Below are positions 1 to 12,214 of a stretch of DNA of 64,000 nucleotides, piece by piece. The stretch comes from Torreya grandis. Its lineage: Eukaryota > Streptophyta > Pinopsida > Cupressales > Taxaceae. The notes beneath the pieces were generated by a model. It saw nothing but the letters and a program-made list of their open reading frames with translations. It was not told where the DNA came from and did not search any database. How positions within the stretch are numbered: position 1 is the first letter of the stretch; each line of letters starts with the position of its first letter. The position numbers and the translations under genes were made by a program. Location of the stretch: NCBI GenBank assembly GCA_037957365.1, contig JARHVA010002424.1:2027001-2091000 (forward strand), given 5' to 3'.

Positions 1-560
1 ATTTTGAAATAAAAGTATAGAGAAAATTAGAAATAGAGAAATAGAAGTTGACCTTGGTGTTTTGGAGATGAAAATAGAATAGGTAATTAACCTATAACCT
101 TGGAGAGAACTGGCCTAATCTTCAAAACTAGGTCAAGTTAATCGACTAAGTGAGATGAGAACCTATTGTAAAAGATAAAAAAGCATGCTAAGTTAACCTA
201 AACAACCTAGTAGAATATACTAGATGTGTATAAATGTGCTAAGTTGAGATAGTTGACCTAGTTGTTTAGACTAGAAATTTGGAAGTTTAGAATTTGGAAC
301 TTGCACTATGAATCTAGAATAGGAACCTATTCCAATTGCCTGGAACTATGCTAGGTTGATCTGATTGACCTAGCAGGCTAAATAGAAAGTATAAAAAGTG
401 TTGGAAACCTATGTTGGATCAATTTGGTCGATCTAGTACCTATTTCTACACATAGAGAAAAATAACTGGGATGATAGAATCGAGACAACAAGTCAAAACA
501 TATGATATAAAATATGACAAAATGAATAAAAATAAGTGAAAAAACCCTATAAGGGTTTGG
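1..560 (-). mobile_element. Leader of minus-strand Gypsy element (copy A), truncated by window edge
   Basis: This stretch follows LTR copy A when read on the minus strand and resembles the leader at about 18.4-20.1 kb. Both carry repeated short motifs of the type ggttgaYc..agttgacctag (here near 120-150, 235-270, 350-380 and 420-440). No coding region is visible. The element's gag and the rest of its body should lie left of the window. Confidence 0.6.
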
Positions 561-578
561 TTCACATCAAGTTCACCA
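561..578 (-). other. Candidate primer-binding site of element A
   Basis: On the minus strand the LTR end is followed by three bases and then a TGG-initiated sequence reading tggtgaacttgatgtgaa. The equivalent site beside LTR C differs by one base (tggtgaccttg...). It resembles, with changes, the tggcgactc-type primer site of plant Tat/Ogre Gypsy elements, but I could not match a tRNA confidently. LTR copies B and D lack the motif at their low-coordinate ends, as expected for 3' LTRs. Confidence 0.5.
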
Positions 579-581
579 GAA

Positions 582-1835
582 TGTATGTAATAAAAATTTC
601 ATGGAATGCATGAATCAATCCTAGATTAGTAAAGATAGATCACACCTACACTTCTGATTGGGGCGCACACTTGTTAAGTGGGAGCATGACCAATATGAGG
701 ATCTACTAGACCTAATTAGGGGATCACTTGTATCATCATGCATAACACATCATGCTAGGTAGGGTTCTAAAGCTTACAGTCTAACACAATCACACAATAA
801 TCCTAAAAGAGTCCCATGGTTTTTATATTCACTTATGATAATAAATAATAAAGTAAACTAATCTAATAACAAGAAAAGTAAACTAATCTAGTGCTCACCA
901 AAGTTTGTGGCATGAAGTGGGGGCTAGAACAAAACAAGTAAATAAAAACTAAACTAAACATGTATAAGATACATATTATCATGTAAATGTATATAGAATC
1001 CTAATACATGAAAGAGAAGAATACATACTACATTATCTATCTACTCTTACAAAGGAGAAATAAAGTTAGGAATACTTACCTTTGAAGATGAACCTATAGA
1101 GTCTCAACCTCTCCCTTGGCCAATGGTTCTTCACAAGAGATTGTTGTGGCTTGTAAGGACAACCAAGATAAATCAGATCTAAGATACATGACCTACCTAA
1201 GTATCCAAAATATTTATCCACAAGACAAGACCAGAGCTCTAAAAGAAATTATTGAACCCTAAAGATTTATTCCTCAAGTAGAATGGTTAATAAGTAGATG
1301 TTCATTTACACTTCTTTGCTTAATTCAACTCTCTTATGAAATGGTAAGGAATGACCTTGTAAATATAGTAGTATCTCAACCTAAATACTTTCAAATATAT
1401 CAATTGTGCTAGGTTGATCAAGTTGACCTAGAACATTATTGGGATAATGCCTAAAATTTATGCTAGGTTAGCCAGGATACAAGGAAATAAAGAAAGGCAA
1501 AGTATCCACAGAATAAGCTAGGTTGACCAAGTTGACCTAGCTTAATAAATAGGTTAAAAGGGAAACAAGGTAAGAAATGAGGGATAAAGCATGAAAAATG
1601 GTGGGAGTAGATAAGAAAGAGAGAAATAAGCTTAGGGTTCAAGGTTTTATGAGGTAAGAGTGTAGATAGCAATTGGAAAAAGGAAGAACAATCTTATGAA
1701 GCACCAAAATTCTAGCCACCCCTTTCTCAGTGCACCCCTTAAGGTATGCACTCAGAGGGATTGAGACTCAATAGGTTCTTGCAAGATATGAAGTGTCAAT
1801 AATCAATAAAAGTGTGAAAATATTATGTGTATAAA
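582..1835 (-). mobile_element. Gypsy LTR copy A (5' LTR of minus-strand element)
   Basis: This is one of four copies in the window of a roughly 1.2 kb repeat; the others are at 12658-13881, 20117-21328 and 63272-end. On the plus strand copies start TGTATG and end near tgtataca, so on the minus strand the LTR runs TG...CA. The high-coordinate CA is mutated here, so that end is approximate. A TATA-like stretch lies at about 1358-1368 on the minus strand, some 475 bp into the LTR as in the other copies. Quasi-palindromic motifs occur at about 1406-1436 and 1508-1541. A primer-site match next to its low-coordinate end marks it as a 5' LTR. Confidence 0.8.
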
Positions 1836-3400
1836 AGTGTGAAAATGTTACAAGAGCCAAGCAGTTGAGTGGTTAACCTCTCCTTTTGTAATGAAAACCT
1901 AAGTCAATTTTTTATTAACCAATGGATTCCACTAAGTAGTACATAGATGGAATCTATATACAAAGAAATATAAACTCTAATAGTAAGTTAATAGGTATGA
2001 ACTCAATTTATGTGACACATCTCTAGTGTTAACCACACTTGGGACCATCTAGATGGTCAAAAAATTTAAGTCTTAGACAAACCCCACTTGCCACAGAAAT
2101 ATTGTTGATGCAAGGTGAGTAGCCTGAAGGTCCATGTCAATGTATAATATCTTGGGATAAGGGGGTGTAAAAACCCTACTACTTCATGCACTTTTATTTT
2201 TGGATTAATACTTAAAATCTTCCCAAGAGCATGTATATAGATGGATTTCAACAATATGATGCAACCTTGTTAGTTTAGGGCTTAGGACTATGTACTTAAT
2301 TTTATTTGGTATTTTTCTTTGCTTACTTGGTCTTTTAATTATAATTTTTGTTTGAATTCCCATGTCAAAATGAGTTGTTTTTCCACATCACTCCATTGTT
2401 TGAGGAGTAATTATGTCATCTATTTGACATTGTGATTTTGCCTTGAAACTTTGTGTCAAAACATTGTGTGTGTCACTCATTTGAAATGGGTAATGTTAAG
2501 CTACCCAAATCATTTCAATTTTTGACTTGGATTCTTGAAATAAACCATTATTTACACCTTTCAAGAGAGATAACACTATTATTCTACTCAAATTGTTTCA
2601 TAGACTCATTTTGTCTTGTGTCTAAGTTTCAGATTTGAGCCATCTGTGCCTTTGTGGTCTTTATTTAGTGATATTATGTCATTCAAATCCATTTAGATTA
2701 TGTGATAAAAGAGGCCTAGTTTTCCTAAGATTGAGTTTTTATTTAACTTTGACAATTTTATATTCAAAAATTGATTTATTTATATTTAGGCCTTATCTAA
2801 TTAGGGCTTAGACATAGATATTTCTCTTTTGGGTTGTATGGATTAGGTTAATTATTTACCCAAAATTTGAAAACTATTTATTTGTACCAATATTTGGGAG
2901 AAAATATTCTATCCCCAAGTGATTTTTATTTCATGCCTCGTACCAATTTGATCAAGTTCATGTCTAAAATTAAAAACCTAATCTGTGCCAAGGTGTTTCA
3001 ATTTTTTAATATTAAATACCCCTTGGTTTTATGTCTATATTTTGAAACCATGTTTGGCCAAAATTCCTAGCACATGCCTTGTTTGAGCTTAGATTTTGAT
3101 TCCATGTTTGGCTAAAAAACCTATCAACCTTTATTTTTATAGATTAGACCTATTTGGAAATTTTGAACTTAGAGTTTGGCATTATGTTTTTTGTTCATCC
3201 ACTTGACATTATTTGTGTGAGACATTTGATGTTATACTATTTTATACTAATTTTTGTTAGAAACCATTTTGGAGATACAACTCCATACCTTTGACCAAGT
3301 TAGATAGAGTTTGAATCTTTTGTCCTTTGGACATTGTTTTTTATAGTTTGTATAACTCTAAAACCTTTTTATCATGAAGCATTCAACATTTATCTAACCA
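1836..3400. other. Unassigned AT-rich sequence
   Basis: I see no domain, RNA gene or repeat copy here. Frames of 60-70 codons exist on both strands, but none has recognisable composition or motifs. It may be the leader or 5' flank of the plus-strand Tat element that follows. I did not find that element's 5' LTR here; nothing matches the candidate LTR start at 23300. Confidence 0.5.
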
Positions 3401-5200
3401 TTCCTCACTATAAACATAATGGTGTCATGTATAATCTATGGAATGGAAATTTTGTTGCATAAGAAGACTTTATTCAATACCCCTATGGAGACATTGTCAT
3501 TTGTGAGATGGATCCTTATCCACCTTACAACACTCAATCAAGATAACAAAGCTAATATCGTTTGGCCCATTATTTGGTCAGTATGCCTCCATACTCAGAG
3601 AAGGACCAAGAATAGATGGCTCAATACCTCACTAACATACCTATGGTCACATAAAAATTCCAACAAAAACCTTACTATGTTACAATGCCATTAGCCTATG
3701 ACCCTTGTTTGATCATCACTTTTTTGTGAATAAGGATGAAGTCTTACTCAAAGCCACAAATGTAGGGGATTATTTTTGGTATATTTTCCCCATAAAATTT
3801 TTCAAGTCTAGTAAGAGGGCCTTACAACATGTTTTATAATAAGAACCTTGAATATGCCTCTTCTATCAATCCTCACATTATAGTGTTGATTTTGTATTTG
3901 GACCTTTGTATGCTAGTCACATGAAAATTCCTCATATAGGACCACCTCATATAAATTTAGACAACATACCAAACATACCTAAATATAGTGCACTACTTTA
4001 ATAATATGACCATGTCAAGTGCCCCTCTTATTGAGTTGGATCTTTCAACAGGGTCTTAATGAAATTGGCAAGCTAATAAAATTAGGGTATATACCCATTT
4101 ATGTAAATTACTTTGGTTGGAGACATGTCCAATTCCCCTACCATTAAATAATTATCTTCTACTTTAATGTAACATAGTGAGCCAAACTTAGTGGACAATA
4201 TGCAAGTAACATCTAATTCAGACCAAAGTGGTGTTAACACATAGACAACTAGCCCATAAAAAATGTGCCCCTTTAGTTAACCCATGAATGGTTTTAAAAA
4301 TTAAGGGGTATGAAATTCTACCTCCCAACCTCAATAAACAACTACCTCTAATCCTCAACCAACTACTTATTTGAGCACACAACTGCAAGGGTTAAGTAGT
4401 CAAGTAACAACCAATATCATGCCTCAACAAAACATGATGAATATTAATCCACCACAATAGGATATGAGTAACATTCCATAACAATAGACACCATCCAATA
4501 TACCTATGTAGCAGAGGCAAAACGTCTTTCCACCTCAATAAGGGGCAATCAATGTTCCACCTCACTAGGTAGTGACAAACATACCTCTTCAGTCATAGAC
4601 TAACATGCCAATATAATCACAAATCATGTCTAATAAAAATTGTACAATTATTGGTTAGTAACAAATGTTGAACCTTCAACATGCATCTATTTCCCAACAA
4701 GGATTCATGTAACCAAGAGGTTACAATGTTCCACAAGTACTAATTAATCAATAATTTCCTTTCATGACAAACGTACCACAAATTCAATGACAGGGCATTG
4801 GTTCACAAGTTCCCCTTAATCAACAAGGTTTTACTATTTGATAGTATGTCCTTATTCAACCTCAATAGGGACTGTATAGCCATATCCTTCCATCTCAGCC
4901 ATAATTTCCCAAAAATTAGGCCTATATACCTAATCCTAACCATAATATCACACCATAATGTGTGTATTCCAAAAATCATACCCTAATTTGTGTATGCATA
5001 TTCTTGGCCAATTCCTAAACCAAACCAACATTCTATAGCAAACCATGCCTCCATTATACCCCAGTCAAAGTAATCCATTTTTAACCACCTAGCCTCCACC
5101 TTAAATCAATGTTCCCACTAGTTTCTTTGTACAATAACTTCAACAAATTAAGGATGCAATTGCCTCCATCTAATCTAGGAAACAAACCAAAAAGTTTAAG
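3401..5200 (+). pseudogene. Gag N-terminal region, glutamine-rich, decayed
   Basis: Plus-strand frames from about 4330 to 4990 read as a Gln/Asn/Pro-rich low-complexity chain (repeats such as QQGAINVPP, PQQTTT) with frequent TAA and TAG at positions where the pattern expects Gln. The first part (3.4-4.3 kb) has only weak gag-like wording. Such Gln-rich stretches precede the capsid domain in many plant Tat elements. The start is not identifiable. The Gln codons turned to stops fit C-to-T decay. Confidence 0.5.
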
Positions 5201-5770
5201 TTGGATTATGTGTGTTCTTACCCATTCAACATGGAGTACTTGAAAATACCATTTACTCTAGGATACAAACCACCAAAATTTTATAAATACAAGGGGAAAG
5301 GTGAACCCAAGGCCCATTTTATGAAATTATTTTTTTCTTTCCAACCAATAACCTATAGCAACATATACATTTTACTATTATTTCCAAGGAGCCTATCAAG
5401 ATAATCATTAGAGTGGTTATTGATATTACCCAAGAATTTAGTTTTTGATTTTAATGATCTTTTTGATAAGTTTGTGCAACACTTCTCTTATAATCTTGAG
5501 CATGAGATTTCATTAGTAGATTTGACACAAGTTAAATATAAGGTTGGTGAAAGCTTTACAATTTATCTATAGTGATGGAGAGCCCTTGCTAGTTGATTCA
5601 CCAACACTCTACTAGACAAGCAATTAGCCATTATATTTACCAAGAATTTACATAGCAAAATATATTACAATCTATAATTTCATTATGCACATAGTTTCTA
5701 ATAAATAATTGACAAAGGTTTGTTGATGACCTTATTAACAAAGGGATCATTAAACTTATCTCATAAAATC
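5201..5770 (+). pseudogene. Gypsy gag capsid-like domain, decayed
   Basis: The translation shows the usual Retrotrans_gag pattern: PKFYKYKGKGEPKAHFMKLF, then a LFPRSL segment, SLEWLL, FNDLFDKFVQHFSYN, DLTQVKYKVGESFTIYL and W(R)ALAS. It would pack genomic RNA into virus-like particles in the cytoplasm. Several stops break it. At 5570-5577 the two codons before a conserved Trp are TAG and TGA, where the family normally has Gln-Arg, consistent with deamination, including at a CpG. A frame break follows near 5400. No zinc knuckle was recognised between here and the protease. Confidence 0.75.
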
Positions 5771-7200
5771 AGAGCTAGAACTAAAACCAAAATAGTGACC
5801 AAAATTAGAACCATGTCTAAGTGCAAGCATCACAATTGATATAGGCTAATAATTATGACAAACCCAAGTAATTCAATCACAAAAAAAATGTTGTGGGGAA
5901 TGGATTAACTGAGTCACAACATATCCAAATGGTGCACACACTGTCTACTCAGCCTACACTACATATGTAAATTACTCTTAACCAATAATCTCTTCAATAA
6001 ATGTAGTAGCCTAGACTAGAATAACAAATAAAACAACCTATGCCTTTGCAAAACCCTCCTCCAAGGAGTACTATGCCTACTCATTACATCTTTAGTGACC
6101 TTGGAGAACCCATTGAATCTATAGCCTATCCCAAAACACTATCCTGAGGGCATTGACTATTCATATTAGTACATGACAAACTATTTCTATGAGAATCATC
6201 AATTAAATGAACATAATTTTCATCATTGTGTTATAATTAAACATTTGATTGATAATATGTTAGAAAATAGAGAGATCACATTAGACCATAGAACTTCCAC
6301 ATCCAATCATAACCTTAAGATTTATCAAAACCCCTTTCCCCAACATAATAGCCAATAATAACATCAACAACGACCAACACAATAATAACAACAATAGTAT
6401 CAAAAATCAAGATAGAATAAATAAAATCAAAAATAAAACTAACAATGTCAAATGAATGGATAGAACTAAGGCTAGAATAATGCCAATAACTAATAGACAT
6501 ACCATGCAGTTGCACATGACTATAACAAAGTTGTAGGCCATATTGCAAGAGGTCATGTTAACACCATTTCCATCAATCTAAACCAAGTACCAATCAAACA
6601 AGATAATTTATAATCAATACCAACCAACCAACCAATATTAGTTATCTTTCCTTGACTTGGGACCACATAAAGGCATACTAGCAAGTAGGGATTCCCACTT
6701 TTGGGCCTTATATCGATAACTCATCATTATCTTGTGACTATGCACAATTACATGAACAATCGATACTTATCCTATCTATTCCCCCTATACCATCATTTTT
6801 TAGAAATAATGGTCCTATATCTAATCTTTATTGTGAAATCATAACTTGATGGTTGAAGATTACCATCCCAGGCCCACAACCATCTGCCACTTCACCCATC
6901 CAACCAATCATTTTGGCTAGGAACAAGCTATTTACCACTATGCAAGAAAATATGTTTGATATTTTGGAATAATTATATAATATACCTACACAAATATATA
7001 TTTTGGATTTTTTGCATATATCTATAATCCATGAGAACATATTAATAGAGTTCCTTGGCCAATCCCAAGTTCTTAATGACATATCTCTAGACAAATTTCA
7101 AGATTCGGTTGGACATCTAGATCTAATCCAACAATTAACCTTCAACCAAAGTGATATGTCATCCCTTGGCCCTTTACATAACAATCTATTATATATCTAA
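5771..7200 (+). pseudogene. Gag-protease linker region, decayed
   Basis: Frames here are Asn/Gln/Thr-rich (for example the AAC/CAA-rich stretch at 6350-6430) and interrupted throughout. One piece at about 6080-6130 reads THYIFSDLGEPIESIAYP. Another at 7003-7198 contains VLNDISLDKFQDSVGHLDLI. Both suit the spacer between gag and protease in Tat elements. I assign no separate function. Confidence 0.4.
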
Positions 7201-7620
7201 GTTTCCATAATGAAGCACAAAGTGAAACATGTCCTCATAAATAATGGATCATGCCTAAATATTGTGTTTTTAAATCTCATCAAACTTCTAAGGTACACCA
7301 TAGTTAATTTATAGCTAGAAATAACTACCATCAAGGCTTATGACAATGAATATTGAGAATCATAAGGCACCATCATCTTTAAAATTATCATTGGGACCTT
7401 GACCCAAGATACACTATGTCATGTGTTAGACCTTGATTTTTCATATAACATGTTTTTGGGTATACTTTGGATACATGAAATTTATGCAATCTTGTCAATA
7501 TTACACTAGGGTATCAAGTTCTCCCACTTAGGTATGGAGGTTACTATCCATAGAGATTTATAGCCATACAAGTATTAGAAGTATTTATAGGCCAAGTACT
7601 AGAGCTATAACCACCACTTT
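7201..7620 (+). pseudogene. Gypsy retropepsin (protease), decayed
   Basis: The domain would cleave the Gag-Pol polyprotein. VKHVLINNGSCLNIVFL corresponds to the retropepsin active-site loop. The usual catalytic Asp of the D-S/T-G triad is Asn here, so the enzyme would be dead. Farther on, LDLDFSYNMFLGILWIHEI followed by ILH and GIKFSH matches the C-terminal protease signature of plant Gypsy elements (a Y-N-x-L-L-G-R-x-W-I-H pattern). Several in-frame stops occur, including at about 7312, 7354 and 7507. Confidence 0.75.
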
Positions 7621-8939
7621 GGTTTGAATCTAGTTCTTAAAAATGACAAGGGAAAAGAACTACTTTTTTATTCACTAGAGGCCAACTGCATTGACACTAA
7701 TACCCTTGATTCACTTTCCCACATGCCACCTCTTGGGCTATCTAATTATTATACCATCTTAGCTAATGGCCCAAGAGAATATTTGACCCATGATGTGTTC
7801 CACATTTCCAAGCTTCCATATAACCCCATGTCCTTTGGAAGACCTAAAGACAAACCAACCTACATGGAATGGAAAAGAAAGGGTAAATCCAAACTACATA
7901 GTCTAGCATCTATCATTTTCATATCAGCCTTTGGCCAAGAGCAAGACCCTCTTGTAAATGATGAATCATGGTTATATAATGACAAAATAGTTTGTTGTTA
8001 TAATAATTCCAAGTATCATATTTCAAACAAAATCATGGAAAGGCATGCCTATGAAGGAAGAGACCTCAAGCTAAATAAATAGGGACCACTTGATACAATT
8101 TGTACCACTTGGTATAAAAGAACCTATGGAATCATATTTGAACTAGTTGGGGTGACCCCATATATCTTGTTCATGTTCTAATTCCAAGGACTAGTGATGA
8201 TGATGATGATAGTAAAGTAGAGTCTGATCATATCCCTTTCAAATACCTATCCAATAGCAATTTGTTTGATAATAATTCCCTTTATACCCTTAGACCAATT
8301 ATTCACCATAACCCACTTCCATTATATTATCCTCAGCTAATAGATTGGGGCCAATAAGAATCAATAGTGCTAGTTGAGGAGTTTTAGAATGATGAAGCCT
8401 TCTATGACTTTCTAGGCCTTAGGGACAATGTTTCATTGGGAGACCACAAATAAGGGTTCTCAATCAAGTTGGATCCTAAAGCCTATTTTGGATAATAGAT
8501 GAACACCCTTATCCATAAATAATTAAATAAAACATTGATGTCCCAAAGTGAAAACCTCTTTGAGGAACTTTTGGACTAGGTAAATAGTAAAGAATTAATG
8601 TATTCTAGTGGTGAAAACCTATTTCAAGTGCCATTAGATGGGGGTTTTCAACCTTATTCAAAAAAATCTCAAGAGACCACCACTAATGAACTTGCCTATG
8701 GTTCCAAGTTCAGTCTTGAAGAATAGCAAGATTTTGACCACATCATCCAAGAGCTTTTAACTATATTTATCATATGGCCATCCCTACCATTGGGGGATTA
8801 TGATTCATCATACCTAATAGAGATTGAAGATCCATCCCTAATAGAGGAATCTACCATTACAATCCAATTCAAATCTTTACTAACCATTCTTGAAGATGGT
8901 TTAAGACTTCTAGTGGAAGACACAATAGAGGTTAACATC
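7621..8939 (+). pseudogene. Protease-RT linker, partly open (open at 7624-8082)
   Basis: The frame from the protease continues into an open stretch of 152 codons at 7624-8082 with no recognised fold. An Asp-rich run near 8190-8220 and acidic segments follow (for example SENLFEELLD and GENLFQVPL, which look like an internal duplication). From about 8790 an open frame leads into RT through LIEIEDPSLIEESTI and EVNIKTPNDPKWIKLG. Tat elements normally have such an acidic spacer. I do not read it as an independent gene. Confidence 0.55.
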
Positions 8940-9830
8940 AAGACTCCTAATGACCCAAAATGGATCAAATTAGGTGCATCCCTCACTAAAGAGGAACATG
9001 ATGTATTTACAACCCTTTTGAGGGAATGTTTTGATATATTTAGATGGACCTGCTCTAATATGTTTGGTTTGGACCCTCCCTTAGTTATACATGACGTTAT
9101 GATACATCATGATACTAGACATGTAAAACAAAAATCATGCAAGATGCATCCTCCCATTTCTATATTATTGAAGAAATATTTTTAAAAACTCTTGGAAGTG
9201 AGATGTATTAGATTGATTGACTACTTAGAGTAGATCTAGAATGTTATGCCAATCAAAAAAAAGCTAGAAGGAATCAGAATATGCACTAATTTTAGAGACA
9301 TCAGTAAGGCTTGCCCCAAGAATGACTTTCCTCTACCAAACATTAACATTATTATTTATTCCATTATGGGTTATGAAATTCTTTCACTGATGGATTAATT
9401 CTTAGGGTACAACTAGATCTAAATCATGCTAGAAGACCAACACAAAATAATGTTCACCACTCTGTGGGGAACATTTTGTTATCAAGTTATACCATTTGGT
9501 CTCAAAAATGTTAGGTACACATACCAAAGAGCCATGACCATCATATTTCATGATATGATGCATGACATTATTGAAGATTGCATCAATGACATACTAGGTA
9601 AATAAAAGATTAGGGTTGATCATCCAGCAACACTAAGGAGGATATTTGAGAGATTACATGAAGATAAAGTTTGGATCAACCCTAATAAGTGTGTTTTTGG
9701 AGTTACTTTTATAAAAATTCCTGGCTTCATTATGTCTTGTAGAGGCATTAAAGTCAATCTGTCTAAAGTACAAGCCATAACTCAAATGCCACCACTAACC
9801 AATCTAAAGTATCTCTATAATTAGTAAAGC
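8940..9830 (+). pseudogene. Gypsy reverse transcriptase, decayed
   Basis: The enzyme copies element RNA into DNA. The N-terminal part is well kept: SLTKEEHDVFTTLLRECFDI, MFGLDPPLVIHDV and KMHPPISILLKKYF. Then come NVMPIKKK, IRICTNFRDISKACPKNDFP, LPNIN, LSLMD, EDQHKIMFTTLWGTFCYQV and IPFGLKN, followed by AMTIIFHDMMHD. The catalytic Y-x-D-D box is degraded to CINDILG, with Tyr and one Asp lost. The thumb region reads INPNKCVFGVTF and GIKVNLSKVQAI. Stops interrupt it near 9183, 9229 and 9399. The frame is otherwise the same as that of the integrase, so substitutions dominate the decay. Confidence 0.92.
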
Positions 9831-9979
9831 AAGATATAATCTATTAGATGCTTCATATCTTAATTGGCCAAAAAGTGCAACCCCTTTACACATATACTAA
9901 AAAGGGTGTGGTATTTCATTTGGATGATGATTTCTAGAAATCCTTTCATCATTTGAAGGACTATCTATCAAATCCACCT

Positions 9980-10400
9980 TTTTTATTTCCTCCAATGCTA
10001 GGAAATACATTCTTATTATATCTATCAGTTATAGATAAATATCTTGGGGCACTTCTAGATCAACATGATGATAATGGAAAATAACATGCTATTTACTAAT
10101 TAAGCCATACACTGGTCACATATGAGTACAATTATACACCCATTGAAAAAGCCTATTTAACTATGGTCTTTGTAGCTTAAAAATTATGTAATTACATGTT
10201 AAATAATAAGACCATGGTCATTTCCAAAGTGTATCCACTCAAGAATTTAATATCCAAAATATCTTTACAAGGCTACATGGCTAAATGGATCATGCTTCTC
10301 AATGAGTTTGAGATAGAGTGTATTAGCTAGAAATCCATCAAGGGGAAGTCCTTGTAGATCAGCTTGTTAAATCACCCCTTGTAAATATAAAGCCACTAAT
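9980..10400 (+). pseudogene. Gypsy RNase H (first), decayed
   Basis: Reads LSVIDKYLGALLDQHDDNGK, then LSHTLVTYEYNYTPIEKAYL, KLCNYMLNNKTMVISKVYPL and GYMAKWIMLLNEFEIE. This is the RNase H domain attached to Gypsy RT, which removes the RNA strand of the hybrid. Stops occur at about 10082, 10100 and 10177. It lies in a different frame from RT and from the second RNase H, so at least two indels have occurred around it. Confidence 0.85.
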
Positions 10401-10499
10401 ATTCCAATTCATAGATAAATCCATTATGACCATCATTAACTCACCTCTCGAGGAGATGTAATGGAAGCTATATTTTTATATATCATTCACAACACATGG

Positions 10500-10870
10500 A
10501 TTAGGCCAGGCCTTTTATTCATTACATCATAAGGGGATATAATCCCTAAATCATTTAGGATCAACTTTCCTTGTACCAATAACATGGATAAATATGAAGC
10601 ACTCATTGCAAGGATTTTACAAGTATTACAATGGAACATATAACACCTAAAGTTTTATGGTGATTCTAAATTAATCGTCAATCAAGTTACAAACCATTTT
10701 CAGACCAAGGATGATAAGCTGGTACGATATAAGGCCATGGTTGACACTCTCAAATAATATATTGGTGAGTTAAATTTTGAACATATACCAAGGGATAGAA
10801 ATATAATAATATATTCTATGGCCATAATTGGATCTTTGATTCAACATACATATATGGCCAAAGAATACTA
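10500..10870 (+). pseudogene. Second (archaeal-type) RNase H, decayed
   Basis: After a short tether, NNMDKYEALIARILQVLQW, LKFYGDSKLIVNQV, HFQTKDDKLVRYKAMVDTLK and NFEHIPRDRN appear, in the same frame as RT and integrase. This is the extra RNase H typical of Tat/Ogre Gypsy elements. The Asp of YGDSKL, a catalytic position, is retained. Two Gln positions have become stops (near 10638 and 10755). The second RNase H is the main reason for the Tat assignment. Confidence 0.88.
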
Positions 10871-11039
10871 GTTTCTTATTAAAAATCTACTAGCACCATC
10901 TCATGAACCTTTAATTATCACAATGATCTATGATATTATTAGTCTCATCTCTATTTGGTATTCATACCTATATTCCTATCTTTATGACTATATTATACCA
11001 TTAGACCTATCCTACAAATAATCCAAGGCCTTTATCCAC

Positions 11040-12214
11040 CATGCCACATGTTATACCTTACTCAAACCAACCTTATACCACCATAGTTTTGATGGAACTC
11101 TTATTCATTTTTTAGCTTTAGTAGAATATATATTAGCATTATGCAAAGTTCATGAAGGATTATGTGTATCCCACACTATCAAGGTAGTCATATCCAAAAA
11201 TCTCTTATGTATCAATTATTATTAGCCAATGATGGATGTAGCTATAGCTGCATATGTGAAAAAGTGTGACAAATGTCAAAGGCATGCCAATTTGATTCAT
11301 GCCCTAGCCAATAATTTGAAACCAATGCTTAAAACATGGCCATTTATTACATGGGTCCTTGATCTCATTATTAAAATACACCCTACCTCATCTGATGGCC
11401 ATAAACATATCCTTATCACCACTGAATACTTCACTAAGTGGGATGAAGCTATACCCCTCACTTGCATGACTATAAATAAAATTTCCAAATTCATCTTTAA
11501 ACATCTCACTTTTTGCTATGGTATCCCCTCCAAAATTATATATGATAATGGTATATCATTCAATAATAAGGATTTCAAATCACTATGTGATGAGTGCAAG
11601 ATTAAATAACATTTTTTAATGTCATAATACCCACAAGGTAATAACTTGATAGAAGCATCTAATAAAACCATATTAAACATCCTTAAAAATATTATCAATG
11701 ATGTCAATCATGATTAGTACCTTCAAATATTCTATGACCTCTAGGTATACCACACTAATCACCATAATCCAATAATATCCACTCCATACTCACTTATTTA
11801 TGACACTAAGGCCATTCTTCCCATTGAGGTTGAGTTACCTTCTTCATGCATATATTTTAAGCATGTCCTAGATGATGAATACTATCATGTATCTTACCTT
11901 CAATAGTTAGATTTACTTGATGAGAAATGCATGGATGCAATCAATAACCTTCAAGCATACCATAACTAATTTTGTGGCCACTATAATCAGCATTTAAAAC
12001 ATAGAGAATTTGATATTGGTGATCTTATTCTTAAAGAAAACCAAAAGCATACCATGGTTGATAAGAAACATAAAGTCAAGTTTAAACCTAATTGGGTAGG
12101 TCATTTCATCATTGTTCCAAACTATGGCACTACAGCATATAGCTTGTTACACCAGATGGGGATGAACTTGATGAGTTGATGAACATTATACACCTCAAAC
12201 ATTACTTTGTTTGA
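11040..12214 (+). pseudogene. Gypsy integrase, nearly complete but with stops
   Basis: Integrase inserts the cDNA into the host chromosome. The HHCC zinc-binding part is visible (KVHEG, VSH, VKKCDKCQRHA). An uninterrupted stretch at 11229-11609 carries the core: WVLDLI holds the first acidic residue, YDNGISFNN the second and NNLIEASNKTILNI (about 11638-11680) the Glu. All three catalytic acids survive. The C-terminal part (PIEVELPSSCI, LLDEKCMDAINNLQAYH, HREFDIGDLILKENQKH, KFKPNWVGHFII) ends with IIHLKHYFV and a natural stop at 12214. In-frame stops are few. Confidence 0.92.

Noticed and set aside
1836..3400. 5' LTR of the Tat element
   Set aside because: No sequence here resembles the candidate LTR start at 23300, and no primer site was found before gag.
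7624..8082. Longest open frame of the window (152 codons) as a separate gene
   Set aside because: It continues the protease frame and leads toward RT, so it is the linker of the Gypsy polyprotein.
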